Shown here: positions 36,075-45,205 of the stretch, in pieces
Position numbering within the stretch: the first letter of the stretch is position 1
Layout: every line of letters begins with the position of its first letter
DNA from: Pseudomonadota bacterium
GTDB lineage: Bacteria > Desulfobacterota > Desulfobulbia > Desulfobulbales > JAGXFP01
Assembly (NCBI GenBank): GCA_018814305.1
Contig: JAHJAA010000021.1
Span: 1 to 64,000 of the forward strand
Length of the DNA stretch: 64,000 nt
Direction of reading: 5' to 3'
Notes under the pieces: generated by a model
Told to the model about the DNA's origin: nothing
Database searches by the model: none
What the model saw: only the letters and a program-made list of their open reading frames with translations
Made by a program: the position numbers and the translations under genes

Positions 36075-37718
36075 ATGATGGCAATGATAAAAAAAATATT
36101 TTATCGGTGGTTTTGGCTGGTTTTGGTCGTGGGACTTGTTGGGGGAGCTTCCGCCGAAGAACACGGGGGGATGCCGGGTTCCAAACGGATATTGGTTTTG
36201 CCCCTGGCGGTTCATGCCGCTGGTGATTTGGCCTATATGGGGGAAGGGGTCCGGACCATGCTGGCCAGCCGGTTGGGTGGGAGCGATCAATATGAATTGA
36301 TTGAGGTGCCGGTCGGGGTCGATACCGACTCGGAGCAACCGGCCACCATAGGTCGTAGATTACAGGCGGATCTCGTGGTCTGGGGCAGTTTAACCGAGTT
36401 GGGGGGGGCTTTTAGTCTTGATTTGGAAGCTCTGCGGCTGAATGATCCTCTGGCCCAGGAAAGATTTTTTGGGGCGGCCCTGGATTCTGCCTCGCTGATT
36501 CGTACGGTCGGGGATCTGGCCCGGGAGATCAGGAGCCGAATGCTTGAAGGGAAGAAGAGCGAAGTCGTGGTTATGCCCCCCAAGGATGCTTTGATTGAGC
36601 CGGTCAAGCCGGCTTCTGTTGCATCGAGTGAAGAGCATCCTGATCGTTTGGTCAAAGGGGCTAGTGTCCTGGGGGCTCCAGCTACGGAAGAGAGGAAAGG
36701 CCGCGACAACAAGGAGGGAGTTGTTTTCCGCAGTCGCCAGGTTGAGCTTGATCTGCAGGCTTTTGACGTGGGCGATGTCTATGGACCTGGTTCTCCCGTC
36801 CTGGTTGCTGCAGATAAAACGGCAATCTATATCTATGATGCAATTTTTGGCGAACTCCGGAAAGCGATGGTGCTTCCCGCTCTTTCCCATGCCAAGGTTG
36901 TGGCCCTCTATCTGGCCGATCTTAACGGAAATGGGCGAGCGGAGATCTATGTTTGTACGGTGTCCGATAATGTGCCGGAATCGTTTGCCCTTGAATGGAG
37001 CGGGGCTTCCTTTGTCACCATTTTTGAGAGGCAACCCTGGTACCTCCGGGTGATAACCTTACCGGGGCGAGGTATGGTTCTGGTTGGCCAGGAGGGTGGA
37101 GGGTTTCATCCGGTGAAGGACGGGGTTTATCTGTTGGATCGCGATAAGAGTGGGGTGACTCGGGGGGAGCGGATTGAGCTCCCCTCAGGGGTGAATCTGT
37201 TTGATTTTATCAAAGCTGATTTTACCGGTGACGGTCGGATTGAAACGGTCGCCGTGGATCAGGATGAGATCCTCCATTACTATGATGATCATGGTCAAGG
37301 CCTTTGGAAGAGCGATGAGCGTTATGGTGGGACCCTTCGCTATATCGGTCAGGCAATGGGAAGTGATGATTCCGGAGGAGTAAATTTAAATATTCCGGTT
37401 CGGATGTCGGCAACCGATCTCAATGGCGACGGCCGGGCCGATCTCGTGATCTTGAAAAATTCAGCGGCGGTTGGCGCGGGCTTGGTCAAAAGTATGATGG
37501 CCTTTGCCGGGGCCAAGGTTCAGATTCTCGGGTGGAATGGAAATGGGGTGAGTGTTCTTTGGACCACCGACGAGGTTAGTGAATATATTCAGGATTGCCT
37601 GTTGAGGACAGGGGATGATGGGGTGCCCCGGGTGGTTCTCGGGCAGGTGGCCAAGGATGAAGGCCTATTCTTTCGGAAAAATCAGACCAGATTTGTTTAT
37701 TATGGATTGGGTCAATAA
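36075..37718 (+). CDS. Exported TolB-like / FG-GAP repeat protein
   Basis: 547 aa with a signal peptide (VLVVGLVGGASA). Residues about 38-150 resemble the TolB N-terminal domain (RILVLPLAVHAAGDLAYMG). The rest is beta-propeller-like, with three Ca-binding-style loops: DLNGNGRAE near 281, DFTGDGRIE near 382 and DLNGDGRAD near 448, as in FG-GAP/VCBS repeats. Probably periplasmic or outer-membrane associated; function unknown. It lies alone between the YcaO gene and the porin. Confidence 0.75.
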   Translation: MMAMIKKIFYRWFWLVLVVGLVGGASAEEHGGMPGSKRILVLPLAVHAAGDLAYMGEGVRTMLASRLGGSDQYELIEVPVGVDTDSEQPATIGRRLQADLVVWGSLTELGGAFSLDLEALRLNDPLAQERFFGAALDSASLIRTVGDLAREIRSRMLEGKKSEVVVMPPKDALIEPVKPASVASSEEHPDRLVKGASVLGAPATEERKGRDNKEGVVFRSRQVELDLQAFDVGDVYGPGSPVLVAADKTAIYIYDAIFGELRKAMVLPALSHAKVVALYLADLNGNGRAEIYVCTVSDNVPESFALEWSGASFVTIFERQPWYLRVITLPGRGMVLVGQEGGGFHPVKDGVYLLDRDKSGVTRGERIELPSGVNLFDFIKADFTGDGRIETVAVDQDEILHYYDDHGQGLWKSDERYGGTLRYIGQAMGSDDSGGVNLNIPVRMSATDLNGDGRADLVILKNSAAVGAGLVKSMMAFAGAKVQILGWNGNGVSVLWTTDEVSEYIQDCLLRTGDDGVPRVVLGQVAKDEGLFFRKNQTRFVYYGLGQ

Positions 37719-38209
37719 ATCATGAAAATGAAGGCAGTGTGGGGTTTTGCCCACGATGGCCTGGGCTGAGTGGTTCCATTTGAGACCTGGGTTGTGGTAC
37801 TATGATGTTGATTGTTCGTTATTAATTTTTTTTATCTATTTTCTGGAGTATTTGGCGCATCATTTGCATCTTTTAAATGAAAATTTGTAGTTTTTTCTTT
37901 GGTGGGGTATTCGTTATTTTCAGGGGAAAATAGTGTTGCGAAATACACCACATTGTGGTACCTGGGTTGAAAGTTGTTTGTTGTGGGTGAATGCAGGGTG
38001 TTGTCGAGATGAATGGGGATTCAATTTATTAATTTGTTTTGGGTTGCTTTTTTGTAGATTTGCTTGACAATGTTAGGTCCTGCGTGTAGTAAATCGTAAG
38101 TAATTTTGTGTTTAAGTTGGTTTATCCGGCATTCCCCTATTTATGCTGGACGATCATTCGGATCAGTAGTTGATCGGTAACCTGCTAATTAAAACAAAGG
38201 AGATTAAGG
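37719..38209. other. Gene-free interval before the porin
   Basis: 491 nt, AT-rich, with no coding frame. It holds the likely porin promoter at 38064-38092 and, upstream of that, T-rich sequence without a clear hairpin. Part may be a long porin leader. Confidence 0.5.
38064..38092 (+). promoter_or_regulatory. Probable sigma-70-type promoter of the porin gene
   Basis: TTGACA (38064-38069), a 17-nt spacer, then TAGTAA (38087-38092). The -35 is perfect and the -10 is weak. Transcription would begin near 38100, giving a leader of about 110 nt before the porin ATG. Confidence 0.5.
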
Positions 38210-39325
38210 ATGAAGAAAGCGTTAGGTTTTGCAGTAGCACTTGGTCTGGTGGCAGGTATGGCTTCTTCCGCCGTAGCCAGTGATATCCTGGACTTCCATG
38301 GCGAAGCTCGTGTCCGTGGCCTCTACAGCGATGTCGATGGCACTGCCAGTGATGCAATCCGTAATTATGATCAGCGATATCGGTTCATCATCAATGCAAA
38401 ATTGGCTGACAATGTTATGGTCGGCTCCCGTATTACCCTTTTAAATGATGAGTTTGCCGGTGCTATGAGTACCACCAATAACAATGTCGATCGTGCTTAT
38501 ATCCAACTGGGTATTTTGGGCGGCACCTGGATTCTCGGTCGTCAGGAAGTTAGCTGGGGTAACAAGCTCATGAGCTGGGGCAATACCGCTGACCGGATCA
38601 AGGCCGTTTATGACCTCGGCGGTGGCCAGAAGGTTGGTGCTTTCCTGCAGAAGGATGTCGAGTCCAAAAATCCCGGTGGAGATCTTGATAAAGATTCTTA
38701 CTCAGCATTCTACGTTGGTAGTGCTGGTGATTTCAAGTTCGGTGTGATTGGCGTTGACATCATGAATGATTCAACCCCTGCCGATGATGACGGAATTGTT
38801 ATCGATGCCTACGTAAATGGTACCGCTGGTGGCATGATGGTCGCCGCTGAGGTCAACATGAAGATGGGTGACGCCTATGGTACCGATGATGATCTTGGTT
38901 TCTTCGCCATGGCTGGGATGGGACTGGGCGACGGCATGAGCGTAGGCGCTGCTGCGGCTTACGCTGCCAATGGCTATAAAGCAGATGATGATTTTACTCC
39001 GACTCTTTTGTTCGGAAAATCTCAGGTAACCGCGATTTCCGATTTCGGTGATACCCAAACCACTGGTGATGATACCGTCATGGCCGTTCTGGGACAGTTG
39101 GGAATCAAGTTGAGCGATAAGATGTCTGCCAAGGTACTCGGCGCCTATGCCATTCTTTCTGATAAGGCTGAAACCACTTTGATCGAGGTTGATGGTTCTT
39201 TGGAATATGCCCTGGCCCAGAACACCGTTTATAAGTTTGGTGTTGCTATTGGTATGCCGGACAAGTATTCCGCTGACGATGAAATGCTCATCTCAGCTGG
39301 TCATTCTGTAGAAGTTAAATGGTAA
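38210..39325 (+). CDS. Outer-membrane porin
   Basis: 371 aa with a clear signal peptide (MKKALGFAVALGLVAGMASSAVAS). The mature part alternates hydrophobic and polar residues, with acidic turns such as DADDD-like loops, as in trimeric 16-strand-type porins. It ends in an aromatic residue (VEVKW), here Trp instead of the more common Phe. It resembles delta-proteobacterial general porins. An AAAGGAG site precedes the ATG, it has its own promoter and a strong terminator, and the long T-rich region upstream suggests high expression. Confidence 0.85.
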   Translation: MKKALGFAVALGLVAGMASSAVASDILDFHGEARVRGLYSDVDGTASDAIRNYDQRYRFIINAKLADNVMVGSRITLLNDEFAGAMSTTNNNVDRAYIQLGILGGTWILGRQEVSWGNKLMSWGNTADRIKAVYDLGGGQKVGAFLQKDVESKNPGGDLDKDSYSAFYVGSAGDFKFGVIGVDIMNDSTPADDDGIVIDAYVNGTAGGMMVAAEVNMKMGDAYGTDDDLGFFAMAGMGLGDGMSVGAAAAYAANGYKADDDFTPTLLFGKSQVTAISDFGDTQTTGDDTVMAVLGQLGIKLSDKMSAKVLGAYAILSDKAETTLIEVDGSLEYALAQNTVYKFGVAIGMPDKYSADDEMLISAGHSVEVKW

Positions 39326-39359
39326 GATAGACTCAAGCCATTTAATTGAGTGCGTATTC

Positions 39360-39391
39360 AAGGGCAGCCCATCTGGGCTGCCCTTTTTTTT
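39360..39391 (+). terminator. Porin terminator
   Basis: AAGGGCAGCCC (39360-39370) and GGGCTGCCCTT (39375-39385) form an 11-bp stem with a 4-nt loop, followed by a T tract. It lies 34 nt after the porin stop. Confidence 0.95.
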
Positions 39392-39768
39392 GTGCCTCAT
39401 CCGAGACAAGAGGAGTGAATCTGGAAGTATTGTGAAAAGTGCCTGGAAAACAAAATCATTTGAACCGATCCGGGTACGCTGGGCGAGCACGATGGTGCGG
39501 AGATGGGGTGCAGCTGGACAGTTACACCTGAGTTCCGTTCAACGGTATATTGTATTGCAACAGCGAACATTCGATTGACGAACAGACGAAGTCCGAACAT
39601 TCGAATAGGGGAACCTCTCTCCATCTCATCATTCGATTGTTCGTTGTTCGTCACTTGAGTAGTTGTTTTTTTCTCTGGGTTTTGTTTAGAGGCACACGGT
39701 GAATTGGGTCTGGGCTGGGTGGTGGACGAATGGAATTTGGACTTGTGCTAGGTGAACAGGTTGGAAGG
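39392..39768. other. Gene-free interval with short repeated words
   Basis: No credible gene. CGAACATTCGA occurs at 39564-39574 and 39594-39604; ATTCGATTG at 39569-39577 and 39631-39639; TGACGAACA (39576-39584) is inverted at 39645-39653. These could be binding sites for a DNA-binding protein or a decayed mobile end. I cannot identify the element. Confidence 0.35.
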
Positions 39769-41067
39769 TTAATCACGAAGCGAGGGGTTGAAATAGCCGA
39801 AGCGAAGGGAAGGGAAGCGTTTAGCCAGATCCGCGTGCCATTGCAGAATCCCCATGGGCTTGGTTAAGGTGTTGAAATTGATCCCCTCAAGATACCAGTC
39901 AGGGTCCATGTTGAGATTCCTCAGCTGAATGAAATCTGGATGGCAGTCCTCAATCAGTTCGCAAAGGGCCTGGTATTCCGGAGGCGAGTCGGTAACCCCG
40001 GGAAGGATAAAGTAGTTTAACGAGACGAACTTGCCTGCCTCTTTCATAACCCTGATGGACTCTTTGACCTCATTAAGGCAAAAGCCCTTGGGTTGGTAAT
40101 AGCGTTGGTGGTACAGCTTTTGAGCGCTGTTCAGGCTGACCCTCAGGGAGTCGAGTCCGGCCTTGGCCAAACGGGCCACCTGGTCGGGCAGGCTGGAGTT
40201 ACTGTTTAAATTAATGGTCCCCCGGTTCGGGGCGTTTCGGCGGATGAGCGTGATGGCCGCCTCAATGGTTGTGCTTTGCAGGAGAGGTTCACCTTCGCAG
40301 CCCTGTCCGAAACTGACCACTCCCTGTTTTACCCGTTGTAAATGGGGAATAGCAACCTCGGCAATTTCCTCGGGAGTCGGGATGAAGCGAATTCGATCCT
40401 GGGTGGCGGGACAGCAACCTGAGGGTTGGAGTGAAATACAGCCAAGGCAGGAGGCATTACACGTCGGTGAGGTGGGCAATGGGGCTTCCCAGCGGTCCAT
40501 GAAGAAGTTGATCGCTGCCGGGCAGCCATAGGTGAGACTGCAGGTGCCAAGATGTTGGATCAGACGGTTCTCGGGGAATTCTTTGAGCCGTCTTGTTGTG
40601 GCTTTCTTGATGGTGGAGGGTTTAAATCGCCCCGGTTCCTGGCGGAGGTCCGGGTCGCTGCGAAAGGCGCATACCCAGAAGCGGCCTTCCGCCCAGCCCA
40701 CGGCAGTATAAGCAAAGAGGGGAAGGGGGATTCCGCCAGGTTCTTTTTTTTCAAAGGCGGCGGTGTAGATGGTGGTGTGGGCCGGAGCCATGAAGGCGGC
40801 TACCCCATGAGCCGGGCGGCCTGGTCGGGCGGGATCTTCTGCAAGGTGGACCGCATCTCCGGTTGTCGGATCAATACCCACCGGAGAACGATCGGGGAGG
40901 ACGAAAAGTTCACTCCCTTCCGGTAAGGGAATGAAATGGTGTGGTTCCGGGAGTTGAAAATCATGCAAACTCCGCCCCGCTGCCATTAATTCCGGGAAGT
41001 CACAAATCTCGCCGGCTTCATTTGCATAGAGCAGGCGGGGGGGGACCTCGGGGTGAGTTGCGGGCAT
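39769..41067 (-). CDS. Radical SAM protein with N-terminal domain, function unknown
   Basis: 432 aa. The cluster motif CNASCLGC gives C203, C207 and C210; SFGQGCEGEPLL is the GGE-like SAM contact, and NLNSNSSLPDQVARL and DSLRVSLNSAQ fit radical SAM barrel strands. The first 190 residues are a separate domain; further cysteines at C176, C182 and in SGCCPATQ may hold another cluster. I do not know the substrate. It follows a 140-aa gene by 7 nt on the same strand. Confidence 0.8.
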   Translation of the reverse strand: MPATHPEVPPRLLYANEAGEICDFPELMAAGRSLHDFQLPEPHHFIPLPEGSELFVLPDRSPVGIDPTTGDAVHLAEDPARPGRPAHGVAAFMAPAHTTIYTAAFEKKEPGGIPLPLFAYTAVGWAEGRFWVCAFRSDPDLRQEPGRFKPSTIKKATTRRLKEFPENRLIQHLGTCSLTYGCPAAINFFMDRWEAPLPTSPTCNASCLGCISLQPSGCCPATQDRIRFIPTPEEIAEVAIPHLQRVKQGVVSFGQGCEGEPLLQSTTIEAAITLIRRNAPNRGTINLNSNSSLPDQVARLAKAGLDSLRVSLNSAQKLYHQRYYQPKGFCLNEVKESIRVMKEAGKFVSLNYFILPGVTDSPPEYQALCELIEDCHPDFIQLRNLNMDPDWYLEGINFNTLTKPMGILQWHADLAKRFPSLRFGYFNPSLRD

Positions 41068-41074
41068 CGTGTTC

Positions 41075-41497
41075 TTATTGGGGGCGAATCACATTCAAGA
41101 TCGAATCGACGGCCAGATAAATCTCACTCTCATCGCCGAAGATATCTTCGATATCACGATGATCGATAAGATCTTCAATAATGTACTGGGTAATGTACAG
41201 ACTGATAAAGTTCGGATTGGGAACAAGTTGTCGGATGGGGGCTATTTTGAAGTTGACATCATGTTCATCCATATCAGCAATTTTCTTGAGTTGATGGGCC
41301 AGCACCTCTCTGATGGAATCGATAGAAGAAGTTTCAATGATATGTTTGTCGAGCAGCCGTTGAACCAGGCGGATGGCGAGGTCATCACAGTTTTTAAAAG
41401 CGGCCTGCATCATATACCGTCGTTCCTGCTCTCGCTTACGGTCAATTGAGTTGCTCGCTTTCGCGTCAGCTCGATAGGGGTTTGAACTGTATCCCAT
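41075..41497 (-). CDS. Small conserved-looking protein coupled to the radical SAM gene
   Basis: 140 aa, unrecognised. The N-terminal 30 residues are charged, followed by helical segments rich in Asp/Glu/Ile and ending near SILNVIRPQ. The ATG at 41497 has a GGAG site 8 nt upstream. It ends 7 nt before the radical SAM start, so the two are co-translated; it may be a substrate, chaperone or regulator of that enzyme. Confidence 0.6.
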   Translation of the reverse strand: MGYSSNPYRADAKASNSIDRKREQERRYMMQAAFKNCDDLAIRLVQRLLDKHIIETSSIDSIREVLAHQLKKIADMDEHDVNFKIAPIRQLVPNPNFISLYITQYIIEDLIDHRDIEDIFGDESEIYLAVDSILNVIRPQ

Positions 41498-41705
41498 TCT
41501 TTTTCTCCAAGGTAATCAGAATTTGTCTGAAGGTCGTATGTGTTAAAAATGAACCATTTTGATCGATCCAAGGGTATAGTATTGCTCTTGGTCGAAGATG
41601 TTTCTGTATCGTGAAAATCCGTAGTGTCCAGTCCCAAAATCTTAATCAGTCAGTTATTAACAAAAGTTTCATTGTCATTCTACATAAATATTACGGAGAG
41701 TCGAG

Positions 41706-42338
41706 ATGAGCCAGAAAAAAGAGTCTGTTTCAGGGAAATCGCTCACTATTCTTCTGCCCTCGGGGCGTTTACCTGGTGAGGTTATAAGAAAAGTTACGGG
41801 CCTGAAGGAACACTATCGGTTTGACCTCTACCTGTCCACCGCCCAGAATCTGAGATTGTATAACCTGGCGGAAGAAGATGTTGAGCCGATTCGTCAGGAG
41901 CTTTCCTCCCTTGGGGTGAGTTTCAAAGGCCCTGGTCGATTTCCCTTGGCGCGGGTCTGTATTGGGAGCCAGGGGTGTAATCTAGGGCTGTGCGACACCC
42001 TGGCCTTCTCTGATGCAGTGGCTGAGCGGTTTGGTAGTAGGAGCGGGGTGAAGCCGAAGTTTAAAATAGCTGTTTCAGGCTGTCCGGCCGCCTGTTCCGG
42101 GCCGCTGCTGACCGATATCGGGATCGTCGCCACCCGCCAGGGCTTTGATGTCTTTGTGGGCGGCAAAGGTGGTGCCAGGCCCGCGGTAGGGCGGCGGATC
42201 GTCCGGCAAGCCAACGTAGAGAGGGTTCTTGAAATTATTGGTCTGATCGCTGATTTCCATGCTGCCAAGACCCCGACCAAGCAGAGGATGAGTAAGCTCC
42301 TTGACGAGCCCGGTTTCCCATTCCCTGAGGAGGTTTGA
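41706..42338 (+). CDS. Small siroheme sulfite/nitrite reductase-like iron-sulfur protein
   Basis: 210 aa with the cysteine pattern of siroheme-[4Fe-4S] reductases: C85 and C91 in CIGSQGC, then C126 and C130 in SGCPAACSGP. It has only one ferredoxin-like half plus the catalytic half, as in small single-subunit sulfite-reductase-like proteins of anaerobes. It may reduce sulfite or nitrite or bind siroheme for another purpose; no partner subunit is adjacent. The thioredoxin-like and TrxR-like genes nearby suggest a redox context. Confidence 0.85.
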   Translation: MSQKKESVSGKSLTILLPSGRLPGEVIRKVTGLKEHYRFDLYLSTAQNLRLYNLAEEDVEPIRQELSSLGVSFKGPGRFPLARVCIGSQGCNLGLCDTLAFSDAVAERFGSRSGVKPKFKIAVSGCPAACSGPLLTDIGIVATRQGFDVFVGGKGGARPAVGRRIVRQANVERVLEIIGLIADFHAAKTPTKQRMSKLLDEPGFPFPEEV

Positions 42339-42377
42339 ACATTCTGCCAAGGTGCTTGCCTTGGGGAAGACAGTGGC

Positions 42378-42878
42378 TCAGGGAATTGCCCCACGCAACC
42401 AGGCTTCGACCTCCGATCGACTGGGGAGACGGCCGCTTGCGACAATGGCACCGTTGATAATCAGGGCGGGCGTGGTCAGCACTCCTTGCCGCCAGATTTC
42501 ATCGAGTTCATGGATCTGTTCAATGTCGGCCGCTACTCCCATCTCCTGGAGGATATCAAAGACCAAGGTGTTCAGCCGATTGCAACTGACACAGGCCGGT
42601 CCGAGAATCTTGATGGAAAGACCTGTGGTCGTGGTCTCCATTCCAGTTTTAAGCTTGCGATATTCCTCAAGCAGGGCCTGGCGATAAATATTGATAGCCC
42701 CCGGGGGGATATAATTTTCTTTGCTGACCGCTGCAAAGAGTTGTCTCACGGCTTCTTCCTCGGAGATGTCTTCTTTGAGAATCCTGCCGAGGGTCACATC
42801 GAGTCCGATGAGTCCCACCATAACTTGGCCAACCCTCAATGTCCGCTGGAGCGGTTTGTCTTCGTTGTTGATTTTCAT
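42378..42878 (-). CDS. Thioredoxin-like protein with CxxC
   Basis: 166 aa. An N-terminal helical region (about 1-85) precedes a small thioredoxin fold with GPACVSCNRL (C96, C99) and GVLTTPALIINGAIV, the cis-Pro region. This is the redox-active disulfide (thioredoxin_3) type seen in anaerobes. The N-terminal domain is not recognised. It converges on the siroheme-protein gene with a 39-nt gap. Confidence 0.8.
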   Translation of the reverse strand: MKINNEDKPLQRTLRVGQVMVGLIGLDVTLGRILKEDISEEEAVRQLFAAVSKENYIPPGAINIYRQALLEEYRKLKTGMETTTTGLSIKILGPACVSCNRLNTLVFDILQEMGVAADIEQIHELDEIWRQGVLTTPALIINGAIVASGRLPSRSEVEAWLRGAIP

Positions 42879-42905
42879 GGCGGGTTTGGGTCTTTATGTC
42901 GGTAA

Positions 42906-43223
42906 ATTTTCGGAACGAGACTTCTTGTGAATATCCAGCAGATTTATGCCTAAGTCGGGCAGTCTCATAAAGGTTTCATAGTATTCGGTTGCAACCCCAA
43001 TGTCTACTCTCGAGGAAATGCGGTTGATGTTTTTTAGTATCTTATCGGTAATTTTCGTGTTTTTTATGGTAAGACTTTGGGTAAGCAGTTTAACTTTAAA
43101 AATTGAGAACCTGCAGGTAATGTAATCATCCTGGGCCTTAATTTGTTTTCCAGTTTGTCTGGGCTAGGGAATACGGTTTAATAGTCCAGCACCACTGGTA
43201 AAATTATGATTCAAAATATTTGA
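42906..43223. other. Gene-free interval
   Basis: 318 nt between the thioredoxin-like and TrxR-like genes, which are divergent, so both promoters should lie here. AT-rich; no hairpin or open frame stands out. Confidence 0.4.
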
Positions 43224-44162
43224 GTGAATGAAATGACTGATGAACGTACATTCGATGTAATTATTATTGGAGCCGGACCGGCCGGGCTCCAAGCTGCACT
43301 CCATGCGGTCCGAAAAAAGGCCCGGGTTGTAGTGGTCGGTCGACCGGGGCGCAGTAGTATCGCCACCGCCCATGTGGAAAATTATCTCTGTGTCGAGGGA
43401 GTTGTTGCCGGGGAAGAGCTTTTGCGGATCGGTGTGGCCCAGGTGAAAAAATTCGGTGCTGAGTTGCTGGAGGAGGATGTCCTGCATGTTTCCCAGGCGG
43501 AGGATGGCATGGTGCAGGTCAGAACCGAGTGTTGCACGCTCTCAGCCTGGGCACTGGTGATTGCCACTGGGACCTCGCGAAAAAAATTACGGGTAAAGGG
43601 CGAAAAAGAGTTGGCCGGTCGCGGGGTAAGTTACTGTGTTGACTGTGATGCCAATTTTTTTAGAAATGCCAAAGTATCGGTGGTCGGCGACGGCAGTGCG
43701 GCCGTGGATGGCGCTTTGACCCTCACCGGTTATGCCTCTGAAGTGACTTTGGTCACCCATGGCCTTGATGTGGCTAAGGACCTTGCCGATAAACTCAAGG
43801 CCAGCTCGGTTCGGGTCATGGTGGGCACTTGGGTGCGTGAGATCTCCGGCGAGCAGGCGGTGACCGGGGTGGTATTAGAAAATGATCAGGTCCTGGAGGT
43901 GGAAGGGGTTTTTGTGGAACTTGGCTCAAAAGGGGCCATGGAACTGGCCGTTGGCCTTGGCGTTTTGCTTGATACTGAAACCTTTACCCATATTGTCACC
44001 AATAAAAAACAGGAAACCAATGTCCCCGGAATTTTCTCGGCGGGGGATATCACTGGGCATCCTTACCAGATGGCCAAGGCTGTGGGGGAAGGGTGTGTGG
44101 CAGGGTTGGCTGCAGCAAACTATGCCCGGAATCAGCAAAAGACGGTTAATGAGGTCGATTGA
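43224..44162 (+). CDS. Thioredoxin-reductase-like flavoprotein
   Basis: 312 aa class II pyridine-nucleotide disulfide oxidoreductase. FAD motif IIGAGPAGLQAA at about residues 14-25, active-site C138/C141 in YCVDCDANFF, NADPH-type loop VVGDGSAAVDGA near 154 and FSAGDITGHPYQMA near 272. The loop GDGSAA differs from the usual GGGxSA, so electron donor and acceptor may differ from classical TrxB. The nearby thioredoxin-like gene is a possible partner. ATG 43233 is an alternative start. tadA starts 40 nt after the stop. Confidence 0.85.
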   Translation: MNEMTDERTFDVIIIGAGPAGLQAALHAVRKKARVVVVGRPGRSSIATAHVENYLCVEGVVAGEELLRIGVAQVKKFGAELLEEDVLHVSQAEDGMVQVRTECCTLSAWALVIATGTSRKKLRVKGEKELAGRGVSYCVDCDANFFRNAKVSVVGDGSAAVDGALTLTGYASEVTLVTHGLDVAKDLADKLKASSVRVMVGTWVREISGEQAVTGVVLENDQVLEVEGVFVELGSKGAMELAVGLGVLLDTETFTHIVTNKKQETNVPGIFSAGDITGHPYQMAKAVGEGCVAGLAAANYARNQQKTVNEVD

Positions 44163-44202
44163 AAAGGATGACCCGATTGCAAAGGTTCGGGGGTCGAGGT
44201 TG

Positions 44203-44679
44203 ATGAAGGCGGATGAGCAGTACATGGGGCTGGCCCTGGCCGAGGCCCGTATTGCCGCCGAGGCCGGTGAAGTGCCGGTGGGGGCCGTGGTTGTTGATGG
44301 CTCGGGGCAGGTGATTAGCCGGGCCGGTAATCGTTCGGTAACCCTTAATGATCCTTCTGGACACGCCGAGATGCTGGCTCTTCGGCAGGCCGGGGAGGCG
44401 ACAGGGAATTATCGCCTGACTGATTGTAGTGTATTTGTAACCCTTGAACCCTGCGTGATGTGTGCCGGGGCCATGATCCATGCCCGGATTAAAAGGTTGG
44501 TATACGGTGCCACCGATCCCAAGACCGGAGGGGTGGACAGTTGCTACCGGGTGGGTTCCGATGGACTCCTTAATCATGATTTTGAAATTACCTCCGGGGT
44601 TATGGCAGACGAGTCTTCCCGAATGCTTCAGGCCTTTTTCAAAGAGCGCCGTTCCGGGCAGCGGAAGTGTGATATCTGA
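44203..44679 (+). CDS. tadA: TadA, tRNA adenosine(34) deaminase
   Basis: 158-aa zinc deaminase making inosine at the wobble base of tRNA-Arg. HAEMLALR (H54, E56) and PCVMCAGAM (C84, C87) are the zinc and catalytic residues. The in-frame upstream part is out of the family; the ATG at 44203 gives the expected MKADEQYMGLALAEA start. It is followed by the tRNA-Ser gene. Confidence 0.93.
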   Translation: MKADEQYMGLALAEARIAAEAGEVPVGAVVVDGSGQVISRAGNRSVTLNDPSGHAEMLALRQAGEATGNYRLTDCSVFVTLEPCVMCAGAMIHARIKRLVYGATDPKTGGVDSCYRVGSDGLLNHDFEITSGVMADESSRMLQAFFKERRSGQRKCDI

Positions 44680-44765
44680 TCAGTTTTTTGTTTTATTTTT
44701 CGAAAAAAACGCTATAGTGACTCTCTTTGTCGGCCAACGGTGACATGTTGGTGTGGAATATTACT

Positions 44766-44855
<90 letters not shown>

Positions 44856-44898
44856 GTTCCACTGTTTGCTCTTTGGCGACAACATCTTTATCGGTTTT

Positions 44899-45003
44899 GA
44901 TAGCCGGGTCCTGCGCAATAGCGGCTTGCGAATCCCGCCAGGTCCGGGAGGAAGCAACGGTAGCGAGTACCGTTATGTGTTCCAGGGGTGCCCGGCTATC
45001 ATT
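44899..45003 (+). ncRNA. ffs: Signal recognition particle RNA, small bacterial type
   Basis: Closing stem GATAGCCGGG (44899-44908) pairs with CCCGGCTATC (44991-45000). The conserved Ffh-binding segment CCAGGTCCGGGAGGAAGCA lies at about 44938-44956. A T tract follows. About 102 nt, the 4.5S-like form without an Alu domain. It lies between tRNA-Ser and dnaX, a common bacterial arrangement. Confidence 0.95.
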
Positions 45004-45112
45004 TTTAACACCCGCCAGTACTTCGTCTGCACCCGAATGCGATGTCCCGCAGAGTGGACTCTTGCGGGACATCGCATTCGGGCACATCCGGAGCACTGAC
45101 GAGTGTTAAAAA
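45002..45112. repeat. Structured hairpin repeat, copy B
   Basis: Begins 2 nt after the SRP RNA stem. Outer arms TTTTTAACAC (45002-45011) and GTGTTAAAAA (45103-45112). The inner arms 45032-45055 and 45058-45082 pair over 24 bp with one bulged T at 45063; apex AGAGT-GG-ACTCT. Internal-loop words CGTCTGCAC and GCACATCCGGAGCAC match copies A and C. Confidence 0.8.
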
Positions 45113-45205
45113 GGCCTGGTGACGAATTTTCTAAACGTCTCTTGTTCTCCTCGGTCCGGTCTATTGATCGGCATCACAACCTCTGCCTCCTTATTGTGCG
45201 CTGTC

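Noticed and set aside
41075-41497. DUF507 protein
   Set aside because: Considered because it pairs with a radical SAM gene, but length and residues do not fit.
45119-45205. Upstream start of dnaX
   Set aside because: The reading frame there follows directly on hairpin repeat B, and the canonical MSYLVLARKWRP begins at 45206.
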